NCBI RefSeq assembly: GCF_010389155.1
Contig: NC_057761.1
Location: forward strand, 60,014,587-60,078,586
Direction of reading: 5' to 3'
Source: Erigeron canadensis
Lineage: Eukaryota > Streptophyta > Magnoliopsida > Asterales > Asteraceae
Length of the DNA stretch: 64,000 nucleotides
Shown here: positions 10,029 through 22,345 of the stretch, piece by piece
How the letters are laid out: every line of letters begins with the position of its first letter
Numbering within the stretch: the stretch's first letter is position 1
Made by a program: the position numbers and the translations under genes
Notes under the pieces: generated by a model
Seen by the model: only the letters and a program-made list of their open reading frames with translations
Databases searched by the model: none
Told to the model about the DNA's origin: nothing

Positions 10029-11527
10029 GAGAAAATGTCACAAATGGTCCTTGTGGTTTGTCACTTTAGCGTTTTGCCCCCTGTGCTTTTTTTCCGTTGC
10101 AAATGGTCCCTGACTTTTTCATTTTGGTTGCTAGAAGCCACTGACACTAAGTTCTGTTAGCTTGGGCCATTTAAACCTTTCACGTGCGAACTACGTGAGG
10201 GCATAATTGTCCTTTTAGTAACCACAGGGACTATATGTGATAAAAATATATTTTAATTAATTAAAAATATATGTATATAATAATTTGTACAGGATCTCAA
10301 TATCCCATATTCCCTCAGAAACATAACTTGTTTTTATCCCTTTCTTTCTAAACATAATTTCAATCCCATATTCCCTGTGTCTATACGCTCATCCATCCAT
10401 TTCATATATATAGAAGATACATATACATATATTTGTGTATATATGTATCTTTTCTATCTCGTATCTTTTATTTTCTCAAAAACTCATGGCCGGAATAATT
10501 AATCGCCGCCGGTAAGATGTACCGCCGCAACCGCCGCCCCCTATAATCGCTTATTTATTGATTTCTAGAATCAAAATTAAATCCACTTTTACAATAAAAT
10601 CAAAAAAGTCAAACTGTATGAATCTCATGAATCCAGTGTGATGCCGCCACCGTAGAGTCGCCACCCACCACTACTGTTAGGTCATCATCGGTAGTTGGGG
10701 AACATTCAAAACTCAAAAGGGCCGACTAAAGGGAAGGGATACATGATTTATAAACAAACAAGTGATGTAATGGGAAAGTTCCATAAGGAGTAAGTTGTAC
10801 TGTGTGGAGTGAAAGTTGTGACTTGTTTGGATTTGAGATTTTTGGATCTGGATAAAAAAAAATCATTATTGATAAAGGAATATTAGGATTTTTTGCATTG
10901 TATTTGAAACAAAGTTGTGAAACAAGTGGCAGCATCCTTGCCATGATCATGCGTTGGTATAGATTTTGCAATGGTTCAAGCCATATTCATGATTTTTGAG
11001 GCTATCTTATGTGATGACATTCTGTGTTTCATGCCTTATGGCTGGGCTAATATTATTCAGAATTTATCATGCTTCAGTTTATAAAATACATAAAGTTAAT
11101 TTAACTCAAATCAAAGCATATAAAATATATATATAGATATGGAGTGTGTATGTATTACATTGGATTAAAAAGAGAGAACTGAATGGAATTTTGGGTAATT
11201 TAAGGTTAAGAAGATTTATGAAATAGAAAATGAATAGAATATGGAGATCAAAGATCTGGAATAAAAAATATTTGGCCGGATTTTGGTGGCGATGGTGGTG
11301 GCCAGAAAAAGGACAAAGAAAGAGGAAGAAGGAGAAGGAAGAAAAATGGTGTCTGAAATGTAGATGGATGATTATACCCTCACTAACGGCTTTTAACTAA
11401 CGGATGTTAGTGCCAGGGGCTTCTAGCAACGAAGATGAAGAAGTCAGGGCCCATTTGCAATAAAAAAAAGCACAGGGGGCAAAATGCTAAAATAATAAAC
11501 TACAGATACCATTTGTGACATTTTCTC
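10029..11527. mobile_element. Non-autonomous MULE, 1.5 kb
   Basis: Inverted ends GAGAAAATGTCACAAATGGT (10029-10048) and ACCATTTGTGACATTTTCTC (11508-11527), with similarity continuing inward about 150 bp (TGGTTTG, GCCCCCTGTGC, GTTGCTAGAAGC and their complements). The 9-bp target duplication AAAATAATA is exact (10020-10028, 11528-11536). The interior has no transposase. It holds a GC-rich patch with ATGGCCGGAATAATTAATCG (10486) followed by a GTAAGA-like donor, and a purine-rich stretch at 11280-11350; these could be captured host DNA (Pack-MULE), which I cannot confirm. It begins 27 bp after the larger MULE and ends at the USP 5' exon. Confidence 0.88.
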
Positions 11528-11536
11528 AAAATAATA

Positions 11537-12479
11537 AGAAGAATATGAGTCACCGCCTTGGGAAAAAAAAACCCCTTGTCTTCCACAATCCATCTGCCTA
11601 GTGCTCCAGCTCAGCCAACAGGGGACTTGGTTGGACTGAACCCTAGATCGATTTCCAACCGCCGGCAACTTCTTTCCCTTATCTACGGCGTCAGTTCCGG
11701 CGCCGACCAAGTAGGGTTTGCTACTTATCTCAACTTCCTTTTGTTAATGTTAATCTTATTAATTGTCTTAGTTTATTGATAGGCTATTGAATGATTGTTA
11801 GTTGCTAATTTCCCTAAATTTTAACAAATGCCGGTTAAGACACTCAACTACATGTTTTTTATTTTTCTTCCGGAAAAGTATATGTATATCTTCTATCTAG
11901 ATAATAATAATATATAAATATAGTTGGGTTGGGTTGGGTGGCTCGTTAAATACAAAATTAAATGGGTGAGTTTGTCCAGGTCAGGCTGTTTTTGAACCTT
12001 TTATTTGGCCAAACCTGAGACCTCTTGTTAGGACATGAGGATGCCTGGTGGTTGGTGAGTTATTTAGTTTCAAATAAGAATATTTTTAGTCTAGTGACAT
12101 CTTTAGATACAAAAATCGTTGATCGAGTTACCAGCATACCTTTTCAAAGTTCATGTGACTGGATGTGATTATTTCTTATAGCTAGCTAACATTTGAATCT
12201 TTCGCTTTTGTGTGTCTTTTCTAATGATATATAGACACATGCTTGGAGAGTAACATGACATATGTACTAAAGGCAAGTGTGTTGTGATTCATATATGTGA
12301 ACTTGAAATACAAGATAACGCCTGTTTGATTGACAATTAAGTTTTGAACTTATTCTTGGTTGATTACCATCTTTAAGATTTTATGCAATCTTTATAATAT
12401 TGATCTTATTTTTTAGTTTCATTGGTTATCGTATAGTTTTTTTTTTTTACTTCTTACCGGTTGATGACTTTAGGGAACA
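11537..12479 (+). other. 5' UTR exon and leader intron of the USP gene
   Basis: Moderately GC-rich exon (about 11540-11710), then a probable GT-AG intron (11711-12473) with a long T-tract and TTTAG acceptor 6 bp before the ATG at 12480. The transcription start was not identified and may lie near the MULE end. The frame at 11558-11779 is not supported as coding. Confidence 0.5.
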
Positions 12480-15400
12480 ATGGGGAAAAAGGTAAAGAAG
12501 AGAAATGCCCGAACTGCTCAAAAGGAGAAACAGGTCACAAACTCTTCACAAAAGATAATCCCAACAACGATGGTTGATGGAGCGTCTGTTGCAAAAGAGG
12601 CAAGAGTTTGTCCTCATCTCGAGACTGGGATTAATTTCGACAATGTCACCTGGAAGATAACATCATCTGAGTCTCGGAAATGTGATGATTGCAGGGAAGT
12701 GGTTGTTGATAGAAGGGCGAGTAAGGGCAAGCAAGGTAAGAAAAAAAGTGGCGGTTCATCATCTGAGTCCACATCCATCTGGGTGTGTTTGCAATGTGGA
12801 CATTTTACATGTGGGGGTGTAGGGTTTCCTACAACACCTCATACTCATGCCACTAGGCATGCAAAACAATACCAACATCCATTGGCTGTCAAATTTGCAA
12901 ACCCTAATCTCCGGTGGTGTTTTCGCTGCGATACAATTGTTCCCGCTCAAACGACAGTAGATGGAGAACAAAAAGATATTTTGTATAACATTGTTAAATT
13001 ATTAAAGGCTCCACCGTCTTCCGAAAACTCTTTGGATGTTGAGGATGTTTGGTTTGGAAGTGGCAGCATCTTAAACGAGATCAAGACTGTAAATACCTCT
13101 AGTAGTTCAGAAGTTAGTGATGGCTTTAGAGTAAAGGGTTTGCTTAATTTAGGTAACACTTGTTTTTTTAATTCAATATTGCAAAATCTTCTAGCAATGG
13201 ATAAATTGCGGGATCACTTCTTGAGATTGGAAAAACCTGTTGGGCCTCTTGCAGCTTCTTTAAAGAAGCTTTTCATTGAAACTAATCCATCAGCAGGTCC
13301 CCAAAAGGTGGTTAACCCATGGTCTCTTTTCAACTCTGTTTGTGCTATTGCTCCTCAATTTAAGGGATATCAACAGCAAGATAGTCACGAATTGCTTCGG
13401 TTTTTGCTGGATGGATTGTGTACTGAGGAGTCTAAAGTGCAAAGTTTTTCTCCAAAACATAGTTCTACTTTTGTAGATACCATATTTGGGGGACAAATTT
13501 CTAGCAGTGTCAGCTGTCTGGAATGTGGACACACTTCAATAGTATATGAACCGTATTTAGATCTCTCATTACCATTACCAACCAAGAAAGGTCTATCAAA
13601 AAAGATGCCATTGGTTTCTAGATCAAAGAAATTTAAACCACCTCCAAAAAGACGTGGAAAAGTTGGGACAAAAGTTAATACAGTTTCCCATACCTCATCA
13701 TCTGTCAGTACTCCAGCTGTTCCAACCAGTTTCGATTCCTTACATGCAGAAACAAACGTGATTGAGAAAATCTCTGAGATCACAATCAAGGATCTAGACA
13801 TCTCTTCAGATAAGTTGGCACTTGTAAATTATGTTGCGCCAACCAGTGCATTAAATGGCAATGGTAACCAGACAGATGATTCATCTGATCAGTTATCATG
13901 GTTGGATTATCTGGACCCACCTATGGCATCAAGTAATCATGATGCAGCTGCATTTGTCGGTGATGATATGGTCATGGAAGAGGCAATATTGCTGCAGGTG
14001 ATGGAGGCTAGCAAGCAGGTTGATTCCCATGATTTAGAGGAAACACAAACTTCGACAAACAATCATGACGCAGCTGTGTTTGTTGGTGATGATACGGTCA
14101 GTGACGAGGCTATTTTGCAGCAGTTGATGGAAGCTACTAAGCAGGTCAATAATGATGTTTTTGAGGAAACGCATTCGACAAACGATCATGATGCAGCTTC
14201 ATCTGTTCGTGATGGTATGGTCACTGATGAGGCTATACTGCAGCAGGTGATGGAAGCTAGCAAGCAGATTGATTCTCATGGTTTGGAAGAAATACAGCCT
14301 TCGACAAACGATTGGTGGTTGGACTACCTTGAACCAAGTTTTTCGCAAAATGATCAAGATATGTCATCACAACATGAACAGCCATCAGCAGTTCAAGATT
14401 CTGGAAATGGTGGTGACGTTTTGTGGGAAGACGAGCCACCATTGATTCAAGAGTCAGAAGTTCTATTGCTTCCTTATGAAAGTCTCACTGCAACTAGTAA
14501 CGGGAATGAGGTGACATTGTCTTCTGTCAGTTATGAACAAGAACCATCTGATTTTGATGGTTTTGGGGGTTTATTTGATGAACCCGAGGTTGTTTCTGGG
14601 CCCACTGTGGATCCCATTTCAAATGGAGCCAGAAATAATAGCGAGTCTGATTCGGACGAAGTTGATAACACTGATTCTCAGGTGTCTGTGGATAAATGTC
14701 TATCTTATTTCACAACTTCCGAGCTTCTCACCAAAGCTGAACATGCGTGGCATTGTGAGCACTGTTCAAAAGCTTTGCTAGAACAGAGGATGAAACTAAA
14801 GAATAAACCACTGGAACTTGTTTCAAATGGAGCCGAAAATGGCAGTTCAACTATTTCATCTGATTCTGGTGTTGAATATTCCACCTGTAATGGGCTGCAG
14901 AACGATAAAAGCAATGGCAGTAGAGTAGGATCTGAGTTAGAAGAAAATGGTAATGTAGTAAATGGCGATAGAAGCTCAGTTACAGCTTCTAGTGAAGCAA
15001 GTTGTGCTGTACAAGATCTTGACTTTTGCAACTTAGATGACCCTGGTGATAAATGTAAGGATGAGAAATTTCAGAAAAGGGTATCTAGTCGTTTAGCTAG
15101 GAAAAATGGTTCCAATGGGGTTGAGGATGAGGATTCTAGCAGTATCAAGGTGACAAGGGATGCAACTAAGAGGATTCTTATTAATAGGGTCCCACCAATT
15201 TTAACTGTTCATTTGAAAAGGTTAAGTCAAGATGCTCGTGGCCGTTTAAGTAAATTAAGCGGCCATGTTGATTTCAAAGAAATCATCGATCTTAAGCCCT
15301 ACATGGACTCTAGGTATGTTCCTCTGTTTTAGTTTGATTCTATCTATATGACCATTTTGTCAAGTAATGTTATCTTTTCTACCTTGTGTGCCCATGTAAA

Positions 15401-16178
15401 ACTAAAAATGAAATTTTGGTGAAAGAGAGATATTCTGGCAAGGTTAATGTTCTAGCAGAGTTTTACCTGTAACAATGTGCATACGGTTTTACACATAGTT
15501 ACGTATCTGTTGAGATTTTTTTGACTAGCTAAAATCAGCAGCAATTATGATCACTTTCTTCTTATGTATAAAGAATCAATGTCAGATATGATTTCAAATA
15601 AAGGGTAGTGGTATTCTTTTTATTTTTAATAAACCTATTTAAGAGAATTTTAAACTTAAAATACGTTAGACTGATTCTGATGTGCTCGACCCACATACCC
15701 ATTTTTTTAGCTATATTTTTTATACAACTAGTTTGACCCTTTTAGAATTCCAAGATTGATCACTAAGAAGCCATAAAACTGGAATTTTGAGGGTTGAATG
15801 CTTGCTGAGATAAATACGCTCAAAACTAGTCTTAAGATTGAACAATTTGAAGTCTTACATTATTTGTAGGTAGCATCTTTTTATCGCAAAAGTATCTGCT
15901 TCGTTAATGGCTTTGACCAAGTTATGTTTCATTTTTTAACATAATTGTTTTGAAATTGCAGCTGCAAAGACAGAGGGACATACCGATACCGATTGATAGG
16001 GGTGGTGGAGCATATAGGGACAATGAGGGGAGGCCATTATGTAGCATATGTGAGAGGAGGTACAAAGGGTAATGGTGATTGTTTATGGTACCATGCCAGT
16101 GATGCTCATGTCCGACAGGTTTCATTTGAGGAAGTTCTAAGGTGCGAGGCATACATTTTGTTCTATGAAATGATTTAA
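12480..16178 (+). CDS. UBP2: Ubiquitin-specific protease (UBP1/UBP2, USP16/45 type)
   Basis: Exons 12480-15313 and 15962-16178 join across a 648-bp GT-AG intron (TCTAG|C) to 1016 codons without a break. The protein is a deubiquitinase that removes ubiquitin from protein conjugates. Residues ~44-160: ZnF-UBP domain ([36 protein letters not shown]). Cys box [13 protein letters not shown] with catalytic Cys228; QQQDSHELL; zinc-binding CLECGH and WHCEHC pairs; His box GGHYVAYVR with His970; YHASDAHV with Asp992. A long Ser/Asp-rich insert (about 370-830) splits the catalytic domain and carries three tandem 41-42 residue repeats. The domain order and length fit Arabidopsis UBP1/UBP2. Basic N-terminus ([17 protein letters not shown]) may be a nuclear signal. 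All catalytic residues are present, so it is probably active. The symbol is by family and could equally be UBP1. Confidence 0.93.
13935..14310 (+). repeat. Triple in-frame tandem repeat in the USP insert
   Basis: Three copies starting at 13935, 14061 and 14184 (126 and 123 bp periods), residues ~486-610. Each runs (N/D)HDAA...VxDEAILxQxMEA(S/T)KQ...EE. The core (V/L)MEA(S/T) preceded by acidic residues resembles a ubiquitin-interacting motif, but the usual invariant Ala is Val or Leu. Confidence 0.9.
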
Positions 16179-17197
16179 AACCACATGTGTTCTTTTATTT
16201 AATCTACTACAAGATTTACATTTCTTGTACTGGTGGTTTTAGGACATTGGGGATCGAATTCCCCCAAAGAGAGTTGAGAAAATTTCTTGAAATATATACA
16301 ACAGTGATGTTCAATTACATTGTGTCCCCACTTTCATTTCTGTAAGCTGTGAAATCAATGGGTCATTCACATCGATGGTTTTGGGTGTATCTTATACTTG
16401 GTTTCTCTGAACAAAGTGAAATCTATGACAGTATATTTTTCTCATTACAATCAAAGCATAGTATTTCTTTATGTTTTAGTGTTTTACTTGAAGTTTCGAA
16501 TCAAACTGGGGAAGCCAAAGGCATGCTCTTTGAGTTATTTGTTCCAGTCACTGTGATTTGGGTGTGCGTCAGTTTGGCTGAGAGACCAAACCTGTCAGAA
16601 GGGACCCGGCTACCCCAGTCTAGTAGAAAGATGCTTCTGAGGGTGCTTGCGAGTAACCTAATAGAGAGACCATTTTGGTAAATTTTTAATGTTGGCACTG
16701 TACGCATGTTCTGATTTGATATTCGAATCCAAAATAGCAATTTTAGGTGATCGGGGTATATTGCTATATGCTGGTTGGTTTATCTTGTATGGTGTCTGTG
16801 AGTCATTGTCCATGACCATTCTGTGGGCCTATTAAATTATATACGTTAAAAGTCTCAAGTAAAAGGGTCAGACAACATTGTGCTTTATCCAATTGTAGGG
16901 TTTGCTAGATTTACCAGCAGGTAAGGTACACCCCTTTCCCATATATCCTATTGGCAATACAATACTAGCTTCCTGAACTGTAGTTCAACCAGGAGCAGAT
17001 TTTGGACGCCTAGCACGAAAGGGCCTTCTCTTCTGGTAGTGGCCCAGAAGTGAAAACCAGTGACTAGAGAACCAATACTCCAATACATCATGCGAGTGTA
17101 TTGTGGTAATCGTGATATTTTTGACATTTCAAATTGTAACGAAAAACAATCCATAAACTTCAAAGACGATCCTGAGGATGACAAACTATTCATGCAT

Positions 17198-17201
<4 letters not shown>
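16179..17201. other. USP 3' UTR and intergenic DNA
   Basis: Sequence after the USP stop; the 3' UTR probably covers the first 150-300 bp. The frames at 16349-16681, 16501-16740 and 16948-17193 show no recognisable family and are treated as chance. Confidence 0.4.
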
Positions 17202-17241
<40 letters not shown>

Positions 17242-17243
17242 AT
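17202..17243. repeat. (TA)n microsatellite
   Basis: TA run with one phase break (ATTA), about 27 bp before the foldback MULE. Confidence 0.9.
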
Positions 17244-17270
17244 CTCCATCCATCCGTTGAATAAAAAAAA

Positions 17271-18478
17271 GAGTTAATTACTGAAATGGTATCTCACGTT
17301 TGCGCTATATTACTGGTTTCATACCTTTCCTTTCGAAATTACGCTGATCATACCCAACGTATGCAAATCTCCACTCGGACCATACTGGAGGCTAACACCG
17401 TCAGTTGGCCGTTAAAGCCTCCCCCATGTGACTTGCACGTGAGGGGTAAATATGTAATATCGCGTTTCCTAATTACTGAAATGGTACCTAACGTTTGCAT
17501 GATATTGCTGGTTTCATACCTATATGTTTGTTAATTACTTAAATGGTACATAATGTTTAGTTATTAATTTTTTTATATTTTTTTTAATTTGTTTTATTTT
17601 TATTTTATAAAAATTCTCCAAAACTTGTTATAATTTAATGAAAATATTCAAAATGCACCTATAATCCACTAAAAAGTAATACCAAATAGTTATTTCATAA
17701 CAAAATATAAGTTTTAAAGTTCACGAATAACCAAAAATAGTAATAAAGTATCATAAAAATAATTTTTTAAAAAAAATAAAATCTTCTTTTTTTTAAAAAT
17801 TTCAGAAATACCGCAACGGTAATACCAGAAATATCCAGGAATACCAGAAATATCAGCCGGTATTTACGGGTATTTAAAACATTGCTTTAAGCTTCGTGTC
17901 GCAGTAAATACTGACTTGTATTTCTGGTATTACCATTGCGGTATTTCTGGAATTTTTTCAAAAAAAAAAAAATTTTTCTCGCAAATATTTTTAAAATTGT
18001 TTTATGATACTTATTTTTGGTTATTCGTGAACTTTAAAACTTATATTTTGTTATGAAATAGCTATTTGGTATTATTTTTGAATAGATTATAAGTGTATTC
18101 TGACTATTTTCATTAAATTGTAACAAGTTTTGGAGAATTTTTATAAAAGAAAAATAAATAAATTAAAAAAAATAAAAATAAATTAATAACTAAACATTAG
18201 GTACCATTTAAGTAATTAAGAAACATATAGGTATGAAACCAGCAATATTGTGCACACGTTAGGTACCATTTCAGTAATTAGGAAACGCGATATTACATAT
18301 TTACCCCTCACGTGCAAGTGACGTGGGGGAGGTTTTAATGACCAGCTGACAGCATTAGCCTCCAGTATGGTCCGAGTGGAGATTTGCATACGTTGGGTAT
18401 GATCAGCGTAATTTCGAAAAGAAAAATATGAAACTAGAATATGACGCAAACGTGAAGTACCATTTCAGTAATTAAGTC
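17271..18478. mobile_element. Foldback MULE-like element, 1.2 kb
   Basis: The element is almost entirely an inverted repeat: GAGTTAATTACTGAAATGGTA at 17271 mirrors TACCATTTCAGTAATTAAGTC ending at 18478, and pairing continues inward through TCTCCACTCGGACCATACTGG to a short centre near 17880-17890. The terminal TTAATTACTGAAATGGTA motif recurs twice more inside each arm. Flanking TAAAAAAAA (17262-17270) and TAACAAAAA (18479-18487) are a 9-bp duplication with one mismatch. No coding. It ends 30 bp downstream of the MetRS-like stop codon. Confidence 0.82.
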
Positions 18479-18508
18479 TAACAAAAAAAACCGTGCAAAC
18501 ACCCTTGT

Positions 18509-21500
18509 TCAACAAGATCCTTGTATGTACACACATAATAACATGAGAGAGAGGCAAAGAGCCAAAATAATTAAACTCTTTGAGTTGTTCAATTCAGTAG
18601 TGGGGCTTTTTGCTTTGGCAACTCGTTCAGCTTGACTGCCATCATACTTTGTCCTAAACTTTTCCACGTCTTCATCATTCTGCACATATATAACAACTTA
18701 GAAGTCTAGTGATATAATCCTCACTGTAAACCATGTAACCGTCCAACCAATAGGCGGTAATTAATGGGAGATGACTCATTTTTTATATAAGTCCAACTTG
18801 TTTACAAAAAGAAAAAAAAAAATTAAAATTGAATCATCAAAAGAAGATAAAATGCATGTATTGCATCACATACCAGTTCTTGAAATAAACGCTCATCTTT
18901 CCCAATTTTGTGGCCAGCAGGTATCCCAATTTTGTGGCCAGCAGGTACCAGTTCCCATGGCCTTTTGGCCTTCCCTACATCTCCCTTCTCATCAGAGAGG
19001 GAAAGTTGGAGGGGCAAAGAAAGTTGCTTCAGTACCTACATAGCAAAAGAAAATGGAAGATATGATTAGTTGTCATTTTGATCACAAACAAACATAAAAA
19101 AACATATGATACGATGTATCCTTTGTTCCACTGATCGAAAACAAATTAATATAAGTACCTTAATGGAAAATGAGGGCATAAAAGGCTCTAACAGGCAAGC
19201 AAGAAGATAAACTACTCCCACTGAAGTTTTCATGACTATGGAACATGAAGGTAGATCTTCCTTGTAAAGCTTCCAGAATTTACTTTCCTACATACAATGC
19301 AATCAATTAGTAAAATCCTTAATTTCATTCTTACAGTATCATCATTATAGCTAGTCAAAACAAGTACTTGTCAACTGTAGAGAGAAAAGCATAAAACACA
19401 CCTATTTCATAGTTTAGGTACTCTGTTACACTGATGGTCTTCATCAATGTCCAGTTCTCATTAGTTCCAAGAAGAGTAGAGGGAAACATTACCTGGAGAG
19501 TTAAGAGACAATGTCAACGCTGTTAATTACTAGAACACAAACAACAATAGCCAATCCCGCATGTGCAAGTATGGGGGCTGTTAGCAAGAGATATGCATAA
19601 GAACTTCAACATTGCAAACCACAAACGTTTTAACAAAAAACAGCTGCTTAAAATCGTTCCGATTGTTAGGAGAAGAAAAAAAAGGAAGCCAAAACAATTA
19701 ATGGTTCCTACACATATAACAGAAAGTCAATGATAGGGTCATCAAAGAAAGTGCACTTACAGTGTGAAAGGGTACATTATCCTTTCCCATAAACTGATAC
19801 AACTCCACATTTTCAGGATTTTGCCACCATAATCTCCACTCAGGTGTGTAACACGAAGTGATCGAGACATACCCAATCGGTGCATCAAACCAGACGTAAA
19901 AAACCTAAGTATTGCATGGTAAAAACAAACAATAAACATTGACTACTGTGTAAACAGAAGATGGAGGTTTCTGTTTAACTGTTCAGAGCAAGCAAGCTAG
20001 GTAATTAACCAAGACTAAGTAACCTTGGTTTAATTAATAGAGAAGAAAAGTGGACTCGTTATATTTGTATGTACCTTGTCTTTGAATCTCTCATGAGGGA
20101 CAGGAACCCCCCACTTGAGATCTCTAGTAATACACCGCTGCCTTAAGCCTTCTCTGAGCCATGCATTTGTCGCTTGAATAGCATTCTGGCTCCATGATCC
20201 AGCCACCGACATGCTGCTAATGTACTCCCGCAGTCTATCCTCCAACAGTGGAAGCTCAAGAAACAAGTGACTTGTGTCACGGATACGAGGACTCTTTTCA
20301 CAAACCTATTTGCAGAACAAGAAATTGAAAGTTATAAACATGAGTTAAACATATATGCATCAACGAATAAGTCATTAATCTTCAGGTTTATATATATATA
20401 TATATATGCTTTAGTTCAATTTACCTTGCATTTAGGATTAATAAGTTCCGTTGGATTTAATAGTTTGCCACAATTTTCACATTGATCACCTCGTGCCGCA
20501 TCATAATTACAACCTGCTTTTGGGCAGGTACCTATAACAAGGCGGTCAGCTAAAAATTTCTGGCACTTATCACAGTAAAGCTGCAGTGCAAATTAAAGCA
20601 TACGACCCAAGTTAGATATATCTCTGGATTCCAGAACTTTAACAATCTCTCATGAAGTTCAGCTTACACAAATTAAAACGAAAGATATACCTGCTGCATA
20701 GTGTCCTCAGAAAGACAATTGTTATCCAATAACTTTTTAAAAATTTCTTGGCAAACCTCGGTCTGTTGTGGCGATGAAGTTCGTCCAAATTCATCAAAAC
20801 TTATATCAAACCATTTATATACATCTCTGTGAATTGCGTGATATCTAGATAGACAAATAAAATAAGATGACTTCAATTTCAACGGAAGATGCATGATATC
20901 AAGTGAATTCATCCATCTCAAAATATAATCAAATAATATCATGAAAGGAAAACCATAAACTAACGTAACTAATTTGGTATTCCTACAATTAATTATATCT
21001 GGTGCTAACACAATCAATGGTTAAGAGAAAAACTTTATGCAATTTTTCTTGCTATATATATATATATATATATATCTTAGCCGGCCATTGATCATGACAT
21101 GGTTCAGCACCTCACTTTACCAATTAGTCCGGCCTATGTATCATTATTATTACTGATCAGCTAGATCTACAAAAAAATTAGTATTACTTATCGCAAATTT
21201 CTTTGGGGGTGCAATTTTCTTCCAATGCTTTAGTTTCGGTAGCTGTTCCATACTCATCAGTTCCACTAATGTATATAGTGTTGTATCCCCTCAATCGACA
21301 ATACCTAGCAAACACATCGCCACTCAACACACCTACAGATAACGACAGATTGAGTTGAATCAGTTCAACTCTAATCAATCACAATGACATATATATATAG
21401 ATACTTACAGCCGATGATATTTCCCAAGTGAGAAACATTGTTGACGTACGGCAGAGCACTTGTTACTAGTATGTTCCGTTTCCCGGCAATGGGAACTTTT

Positions 21501-21538
21501 GCTGCTGCTCTTTTCTCAACGTATTTTTCGTCCGCCAT
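18509..21538 (-). pseudogene. Cytosolic-type methionyl-tRNA synthetase, exon-deleted copy
   Basis: Minus-strand exons with GT-AG borders: 21409-21538, 21188-21332, 20691-20844, 20425-20580, 20075-20305, 19761-19904, 19402-19492, then 19159-19287, 18874-19035, 18509-18679. The first seven join in frame and give the N-terminal class I catalytic part: [14 protein letters not shown] start with HLGN (HIGH box), [20 protein letters not shown], four-Cys-pair zinc knuckle (CDKC, CENCGKL), [15 protein letters not shown]. After TEYLNYE the sequence jumps to FWKLYKED; about 150 residues including the KMSKS loop and most of the anticodon-binding domain are missing, and the join 19402|19287 is out of frame. 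The C-terminus lacks the EMAPII domain of plant cytosolic MetRS and ends in a hydrophobic stretch (LIILALCLSLMLLCVY). It cannot charge tRNA as it stands; a truncated product or transcript is possible. Confidence 0.85.
18901..18948. repeat. 24-bp in-frame tandem duplication in the MetRS copy
   Basis: Two copies of CCCAATTTTGTGGCCAGCAG plus four bases (18901-18924, 18925-18948). It repeats PAGHKIG in the penultimate exon where relatives have one such segment. Confidence 0.95.
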
Positions 21539-21539
21539 A

Positions 21540-21559
21540 ATATATATATATATATATAT
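21540..21559. repeat. (TA)n just upstream of the MetRS start codon
   Basis: Short TA run immediately 5' of the minus-strand ATG (21536-21538); a longer one lies at about 21684-21711. Confidence 0.85.
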
Positions 21560-21679
21560 AATGATCGATCGAATAAAGAAAGAACACCTACAAGTAGAGA
21601 GAGAGGGAGGATCGGAGATATTTGATTTTTTAGGTTTACGCTTAGCTAGGAGTATTTTGTTAATTATGCTGACAGGACG

Positions 21680-21683
<4 letters not shown>

Positions 21684-21711
<28 letters not shown>
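21684..21711. repeat. (TA)n microsatellite
   Basis: TA run about 150 bp upstream of the MetRS-like start. Confidence 0.9.
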
Positions 21712-21819
21712 GATATTTATTTCGTGGGGTACAAGTTTTGACTTTTTTTACCGATCGAAAATAAAATAAAATTCGGTTTCATGGGATGCGTGCTTTATTC
21801 TTAGTCCTAATACCCGTAC

Positions 21820-22345
21820 GATGTACTGTAGTTATTTCGATTGTATTATAAAAAAATTCAAATATGTCTCAAACATGATTTATAAATATGAAATAAATTG
21901 TGGTTAAAGTAAACTGATGATTGAAGTTAAGTTATAATAAACAACAATGATAAATATAATATGTGTTTAGTTAAAGTTTTGGATTTACCTTAAAATTTCA
22001 AAATCAAATCAAAATCGGAAACTGTAAACATAGAAGATGACAACGAATAGCCTTGTGATTTCGGATCGTAAACTCAATTTTTTGAAGTATTCATATTATT
22101 AACTTATTGAGAAAGAAAAAGAGACAACTTTATTAATGAGAAAATGATTAATCAAATAAGGTTATAATGTGTTTTGTATCTATAAGTTAAGAGGTTGAGT
22201 TTAAATCTAAGTCTAATAAGTAGTTGAATTTATATACAATTACAAAAGCTAATTTAAAATAGATAAATTAAAAGGACACGTGTCGATCAACGATTATGCC
22301 ATGTATCGTTTTAAGAACATCTAAATCCTGTTTTAGTTTATTGGT
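21820..22345. repeat. Duplicated upstream region, copy 1
   Basis: Upstream DNA of the MetRS-like gene. It aligns colinearly with 26780-27535: shared landmarks are TGTATTATAAAAAAATTCAAATA, AATATAAT(A/G)TGTTTAGTTA, AAATCGGAA, GATCGTAAACTC, TCAAATAAGGTTATAATGT, GACACGTGTC and AATCCTGTTTTAGT. Divergence is moderate with small indels. Confidence 0.75.

Noticed and set aside
16349..16740. 110- and 79-residue overlapping frames after the USP gene
   Set aside because: Opposite-strand frames of similar length over the same bases, no domain, position fits 3' UTR/intergenic.
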